Assembly (NCBI GenBank): GCA_029891345.1
Contig: CM057009.1
Span: forward strand, 303,615,166-303,679,165
Reading direction: 5' to 3'
Source of the DNA: Dryococelus australis
Lineage: Eukaryota; Arthropoda; Insecta; Phasmatodea; Phasmatidae
Length of the DNA: 64,000 bases
The position numbers were made by a program, and so were the translations under genes. The notes below the pieces were generated by a model that did not search any database, was not told the origin of the DNA, and saw nothing but the letters and a program-made list of their open reading frames with translations. Numbering within the stretch: the stretch's first letter is position 1; each line of letters starts with the position of its first letter. Shown here in pieces: positions 58,641 through 64,000 of the stretch.

Positions 58641-61340
58641 GAGCTTGGTGCTGGGGAAGATTTCACCACTGATTTTGTAATACGGCTTATCACATTAGGA
58701 TTAAAAAACACATGTAGTAAACCCTTTGGTAGCATAAATTGAAGTTATGGAACTAGAAAGATTGTGACCTTTTATACCCACACATGAGCAGACATCACAT
58801 GTATTAACAGTAAGATCTTGACACCACAAACATAAAGCCAGAAGCAAAGTTTGCCTGAGTCAGTGGTCCCAATATAAGTCTTTTGAAGGTAATAGGCACA
58901 AATAACTTGGTGTTTTGCCAAAAGGGACAGAAACAGCTAATTGAAGTTTATTTTATAGAAAATCTTCTTCATCCCATCTTACATAAAAATGCTATTCAGA
59001 CACTGAAAGTGCTTCAGCTCATTAACAACATAAATGTGGACAGAAATATTCAGTGAGCTGGGAAAATTATTGTTGAAATGGATATACAAAAGAGTAATTA
59101 CAAACCAAATGCTCTGAAAATTCCACGAGCAGTGCCTATCCCTTTATTGGGAAAAGTCAAGTAGGAATTGGAAAGAATGGTGTGGCATAGCCATAAACAA
59201 GTGTTTTTGGTGTTGAAATGATCACATTCTTAGGTCATGTTACTTCAGCTGAAGGTATAGCCATAGAACCTAATAGAGACCAAACTCTTGTAGAGTTTTA
59301 CGAACCTGGGGACAAAGCAGAATTATATTTTCTGAGTAAGGTTAACTATATAGGAAATTTCATTCCCGGGAAAAGCCAAGTATTCGAACCATTAAATGAA
59401 TTGTCGAAGGAAAAGCAAAGATATGTGTGGGATTCACATCAGCAGGAAGTCTTTGGAAAGATCAAAGACCTCAATGCTTCAGGCACCATGTTTTGCACAC
59501 TGATGTGTAAAAGAAACTGGTTGTAAGTGCAGATATTTCCTCTTATGGATTGGGTTGTGCTTTATTGCCAATAGATTATTACAATTATAGAGAAGTTGTT
59601 AATTATAGTTCTTAAGTCCTCTCTAAACTTTAAAACTGAAAATAGGTATGACAAGATCAAAATGGCCTTGGCCTTAACAGGTATGCAAAAACTTGCGGGA
59701 ATATATCTTGGGGTTACAGATGATTCTTAGAACAGATCATAAGCCACTAGTTATAATCTTGCAATAAAAAAAAAGTCGATTAATTAACACCTAGAATTCA
59801 AGGATTTCGTATACGACTAATGAAATTTAATTATTCTGTTTTGTATGTACCAGGGAAACAGTTAGTTCTTGCTGAGTACATATCAAAATACTCAATCCAA
59901 GAATAAAGAGTGTATGGATGAGGATCTATCTGTACAGGCCACAGCGCATATTAATATGATTGTTAATAGTTTATCAATGGCTCCAGATATACTAGACCTC
60001 ATTAAACAGCATCAAGAATCAGATGTAATTTGCTAGAAACTAAAGGATTTCTGTTCTAATGGGTGGCGTAACCAAAAAGACAAACCTGCAGAGCTGGCTG
60101 TGTACTACCAGTATCGAGCAGCTATCTTTATAAACAAAGGTTTCCTCTTAAAGGGGACCAAGTTGATTATTCCTCCAGCATTGCAAGAGGTTATATGAAA
60201 AACAATTACACAATGGGCACCTTGGTATATACAAATGAAGAGCTCTTGCTCGACAGACTGTGTGGTGGTTGGTACTGAGTACACAGTTACAATTAGCTGT
60301 AAAAAAGTGTACAATCTATATATAATAACACAGCATCCTGAAGGAACATTCCTTTAAAGAAATGGTACCTTGTTATCCTAGGCAGAAAGTAGGCATGGAT
60401 TTAATGGCATGTGAAGGTAAATGGTATTTGCTTACAACACATTATTTTTCTTAGTATTTTGAATTGCTCAATTTCCAGGCTATGACTGAAAAGTCTATCA
60501 TTGAACAACATAAATCAATATTTGCTCAATTTGGCATACCAGAAATTGTGCGAACGGATACAAGTTGAAAGGAACATTTCGGAAATTTGCAAGGCAGTAT
60601 GGATTCTTGCACAGAACAAGTAGTCCCTATTATAGTCAGTCAAATAACTGTGCTGAAGTAACAATTAAAATTGCAAATACCCTTATAAAAAACAACAATG
60701 ACATTCATAAAGCCCTTCCATAGTGTACCACTCAACATTGCATTGTCTCCATTAGGGATCATGCTGGGCCGAAAGGTCAGGACCACTATAACTAGGTTCA
60801 TTCTATTTTACAGAGCTGCTTTCAAAAATGTGCACAAAGAGATTTTAAAAAATGATCAAAAAGACTGGGACAATAACAGCCACAGAGTCTAACAACTGAT
60901 GCCAGCGAGACTGGGAGAAAGAGTCTGAATCCCATATAAAAAAGCACATGGACATGTCATTCGAACAGAGGCCCTTCAGTATCCCAGGTCATGCCATGAT
61001 TATAACAGAAGGTTGACCGTAATCTACAACATTTATTGCCACCTCCAGTATGGAAATCTGATCATGAGAGGTTGATCAGTGAGAATTATTTTGGCAGCAG
61101 AGACAATAAGGCCACTGCTCAGAGGAATCTTAACCTTAGCATTGGGGATAGTTACAGATTACTATCCCACCCAGAAGATGTAGTCAAGACACAGGCAGAT
61201 TAATCAACACATGGAACGTATAATGGAAACTGTGAAGTAGAGTTAGAGCCAGAATGGAGAGGACAGGATCAGACAAAAAGGCAAGTTATAATATTGAAAA
61301 CAACCACTAACTCATGAAGGTCAAGTAGGTAGAAGGTATG
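58641..61340 (+). pseudogene. pol: Pol relic of the third Gypsy lineage
   Basis: Heavily decayed. The readable parts, in order: protease/RT start not clear (58650-59200); RT end ITFLGHVTSAEGIAIEPN and NYIGNFIPGKSQVFEPLNEL (59218-59400); KQRYVWDSHQQEVFGKIKDL; RNase H start VVSADISSYGLGCALL (about 59520-59570); YSVLYVPGKQLVLAEYIS (about 59835-59890); integrase zinc region near 60180-60320; and core fragments with many stops to about 60900. Same layout as K02A2.6-like Gypsy. No LTRs recognised at either side. Confidence 0.75.
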
Positions 61341-62757
61341 GCAACAAGGTGCCCGTGGACAAGTACGACTTAGTTAAAAGAGTTCAAGGGTCCATGGTCC
61401 ATTACCTTTACAAATGTTCTGTTTATTTCATAGCTGGTAATGTAGAGATACTTGAAGACAAATATAGCTTGGCAGTGGAAAATAACACTTTCTGCACATG
61501 TCACTGTGTAAGGTCAGCTCTGCATACGGCATGATCAAATGCATAAAGCTTGCAGATGCATCACACCGATATGTTGTGCCCAAGACGTGGGCATACACAA
61601 AAGTCTAAGACACGGTGCACAGCACAGATCACTGTCATAATTGAGGCTATCATCTTTGGTAGGCCTACTAACACTATCACATCCTACACTTACTTTATCA
61701 CAGGCACTCACTACGTACACAAGTAGAGACTGCATTTGCTGTGCTATTGACACCACAGCAGTGACATGATGCTGGGATGGTTAGACAGACTTGTGGAGAG
61801 ACAGGATGCCCCGGTGTATGCCCAGCATCATGGCAGCTGGTTGGCTGGAGCGAGGGTGGACTGTGAAGATTGCTGCACTGTTTTTATACCTGCAACTGGA
61901 AGCATTTTTTCAGCTGACTGGTCGATGTAAGGTTGCTGGTGTAAAATCTCTGCTCATGTTCAACTGTTGCCAGTTTGGTATGCTAGGCGTACCCTGGGCA
62001 TCTCCTGTGGCATGGCTAGACCAGCTGGTAGGGTGGTACATGCTTGGAATGTGTCCAATGCCAGCATGTCCCGAGTCCTGCTGGTTCGTGTCATGCACAG
62101 ATATGTCTCAGAAGACAGCAGGTGGATATCTCAGTGCCTGCGAAGGTGTCTTGCATTGAAGTAGATTAGTGAATTGTTGGTAAAGAGGTAGGTAGGTAAA
62201 GCGTACATATCCATGCAGGCAGGTTGTGCAATGCAGCACTGGTGTCTGATAGACACCTGGCATCAGTGCAGGCATGTTCAGTTGTTGATGGCACTCAAGA
62301 TTCAAGGTATTTATGTAGTACTTTATGTATTTAAGGTAGTTTGATTAGTGTGCAAATTTGTTCAAAAAAACAATGAAGTGTTAAACCATTCCTAATAAAA
62401 TATCATGGGTAGCACACTAATAATTCCTATCTTGAAAAGTGTAATGTTATGAAAGACAATCATGCACTTCTATTTATATGCTGTCATCATATAAAAATAC
62501 ATGTGATCCCAATAAATAATGATACATGACATACATCTACACATACTAATGATAATTAAGCACATAGTACTTTAACCATAATAAGCATTTAAGTAACGCA
62601 ATTTAAATAGTTTTTAATAAAGGGATATGTTAAACCTTGTGGTCAGAAGCCACTGGAAATTGATAACAATCCGCTTATTATAATTAACAGTGTAAGAAAT
62701 GAATGACATCTTATATCATATTTATGGCTATTTATTTTTTATTAGCAAGGCACACCA
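61341..62757. other. Unassigned; contains a perfect 12-bp hairpin
   Basis: No gene recognised. CATGATGCTGGG (61765-61776) and its exact inverse (61821-61832) could form a hairpin with a 44-base loop. The 122-codon frame at 61791-62159 is cysteine- and tryptophan-rich and unlike any family I know. Confidence 0.4.
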
Positions 62758-62886
62758 ATGGATGATGAGTAGCTAACTTTACTTGTGCAAGAGAACAGAC
62801 GTCTGTATGACTTGGAAGACTCAAACTACCACAATCAACTGACAAGAGAAAATTTGTACGACAAAAATGGTGAAAAGATGAATAAG
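62758..62886 (+). pseudogene. MADF-domain fragment of a PIF/Harbinger element
   Basis: MDDE, a stop, then LTLLVQENRRLYDLEDSNYH and TRENLYDKNGEKMNK: the first two helices of a MADF (Myb/SANT-like) domain, with the LYD...Y signature. PIF/Harbinger elements carry such a DNA-binding gene next to the transposase. It faces the minus-strand transposase at 63330-63885. The third helix is missing; either an intron follows (a GTAAGT lies at 62995) or the gene is cut. Confidence 0.6.
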
Positions 62887-62899
62887 TTCACACTTTATG

Positions 62900-63329
62900 T
62901 ATTGGTAAATGTATGTATTACACACACTATTGAACATGACATATTTTTGGGTTTACCTAATTCAATATCCTATATTGAAACAAGGTTTGTCGGGTAAGTA
63001 TACTGTACCAAGATACTCTTATTGAGTGGATATTATTAACATGCATTAAATACTCAAACATATTGCATTAATACTCGTACATAGTACTACATAATATGTC
63101 ATGTTATATTCAAATAGCTATTAATTGCGTAGCAAAATAATTGTTTGTTTAATTAAAACACATTTTTTAATACTGTACTTTAATAATACGAAACATCAAC
63201 ATATTTTTTAAAGTATAATACTATCTGTTATATGCCTCAAAAACATCTCAGTTCAGTCATGTCTCCCTTTCTGTATCACTCTTGTTTGCCAGTCTACACT
63301 CCAGTGGAAGAGATGAAGTAGTCTGTGAA
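62900..63329. other. AT-rich stretch between the two Harbinger genes
   Basis: No gene; terminal repeats of the element were not found. Confidence 0.5.
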
Positions 63330-63885
63330 CTTTTGTCAAACTAGCATTGCTTTACCTGAAAACGAACCACCAACACCTTTCATACTTTGCAGCGCAGCAC
63401 ACTCTGTATCATTATTTTCATTTTTAGTAGGTCTGCAAGTAACGAGCATTCATCTCACAAAAAATTGTGAAAACAGCATGTTGCAGTAACAACACTGTAT
63501 AGATGTTTGGGGGTCATCTGTAACTTCCATTAGTAAAAGCGAAACCTCTTATCATATGTATGTGAAGAAGGAATGCCTTGTCACCTACTATAATATGAGG
63601 CATGGGTAGATGAGTTCCAGGAAGTGGCTGGTCATCAGGAAAATCCAGCTCATTTCTGAGTAATCATTTGCCAAATGCACTGTTTGCAAAGATACCTGTG
63701 TCAATGTTATTTCCATATGCTCCTACATCAATCATTATGAACTTATAAATATTATCTACAAGCGCAAGAAGAACAATAATGAATTTTTTTGTAATTAAAA
63801 TACAATGACTCACTATTGGCAGGCGTGTCAAATAAGCCATGCTTGCCGTCTACGGCCCTGATGCAATTCTGTAAATTCCATTTCA
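63330..63885 (-). pseudogene. PIF/Harbinger DDE transposase, C-terminal part
   Basis: Minus strand: WNLQNCIRAVDGKHGLFDTP (first Asp in VDGKH), SESLYFNYKKFFIVLLALVD, FIMIDVGAYGNNIDTGIF (second Asp), then PLPGTHLPMPHIIVGDKAFL and TATCCFHNFL. This is the DDE superfamily 4 layout. Codon 63577-63579 is Lys in VGDKAF where GDEAF is usual, so the catalytic Glu seems lost. There are also stops after FGK and RFRFY. The N-terminal part is replaced by copia sequence. Confidence 0.88.
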
Positions 63886-64000
63886 CTTGACCTCTCCCAA
63901 ATCCTTCATCTTGAAGCAGTTCATCAATCCAGCTTTAATGACATTTTTCATGTGACTGTCATTGCAAGCTATAAGCATGTCATCAACATAAACATCTACA
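63886..64000 (-). pseudogene. Ty1/copia reverse transcriptase fragment
   Basis: Minus strand: VDVYVDDMLIACNDSHMKN (the YVDD box of copia RT) and NCFKMKDLGEVK (the F-x-MKDLGE block), breaking off directly at the Harbinger sequence. It runs off the window edge. Confidence 0.85.

Noticed and set aside
1..64000. tRNA, rRNA, CRISPR arrays or bacterial operons
   Set aside because: No cloverleaf, rRNA motif or regularly spaced repeats seen; the content is eukaryotic transposon-rich DNA.

Overview
This window looks like intergenic or intronic DNA from an animal with a transposon-rich, AT-rich nuclear genome, most likely an arthropod. The reasons are the mix of Ty3/Gypsy LTR elements, Tc1/mariner, hAT (two kinds), PIF/Harbinger with a MADF gene and a scrap of Ty1/copia, plus one exon resembling insect/vertebrate PAF1. 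There are no operons, tRNAs, rRNAs or CRISPR arrays. The species cannot be fixed from the sequence alone.

Layout. 1-2.8 kb: AT-rich DNA with nothing recognised. 2.8-4.7 kb: solo LTR on the minus strand. 6.04-15.10 kb: a nearly full-length Gypsy element (element A) with about 1.93-kb LTRs of the same family; its gag-pol lies almost entirely in one reading frame broken by stop codons, and an open tail after the integrase carries six FxGF-type motifs. 15-20.6 kb: mostly empty, with one possible exon. 20.6-22.2 kb: a dead Tc1-like copy and a small pogo-like MITE. 22.3-26.1 kb: a minus-strand Gypsy relic of another lineage. 26.6-27.7 kb: two possible host exons on the minus strand, one PAF1-like. 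28.9-29.2 kb: another fragment of the element A LTR. 30.1-32.3 kb: a plus-strand Gypsy gag-protease relic. 32.6-35.9 kb: the integrase end of a minus-strand Gypsy element (element B) related to A, again with FxGF motifs in its tail.

36.3 kb has a GC-rich possible first exon with a mitochondrial-type presequence. 41.3-47.8 kb is a nest: a fragment of an IS630/Tc3-type transposase, then a Tc1 copy split by a hAT element that itself contains an LTR-like insert, then a tandem repeat and a MITE. 48-49.7 kb is GC-richer noncoding DNA with splice-like signals. 50.58-56.70 kb is a complete hAT unit with a perfect 8-bp target duplication, a broken ZMYM1-like transposase, an internal MITE and an unusual ACAGTT-rich block. 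57.2-57.6 kb is a second copy of that MITE; 57.9-61.3 kb is a decayed plus-strand Gypsy relic; 62.7-64.0 kb holds PIF/Harbinger parts (MADF gene and DDE transposase) abutting a copia reverse transcriptase fragment.

How it fits together: almost all recognisable coding sequence is transposon-derived and inactivated. The most interesting signal is that two related Gypsy elements carry an F-x-G-F motif array behind the integrase GPY/F module. I infer, without proof, that this is a host-factor docking tail for integration targeting. Element A Gag also has an unusual cysteine-rich N-terminus and no CCHC knuckle that I can find.
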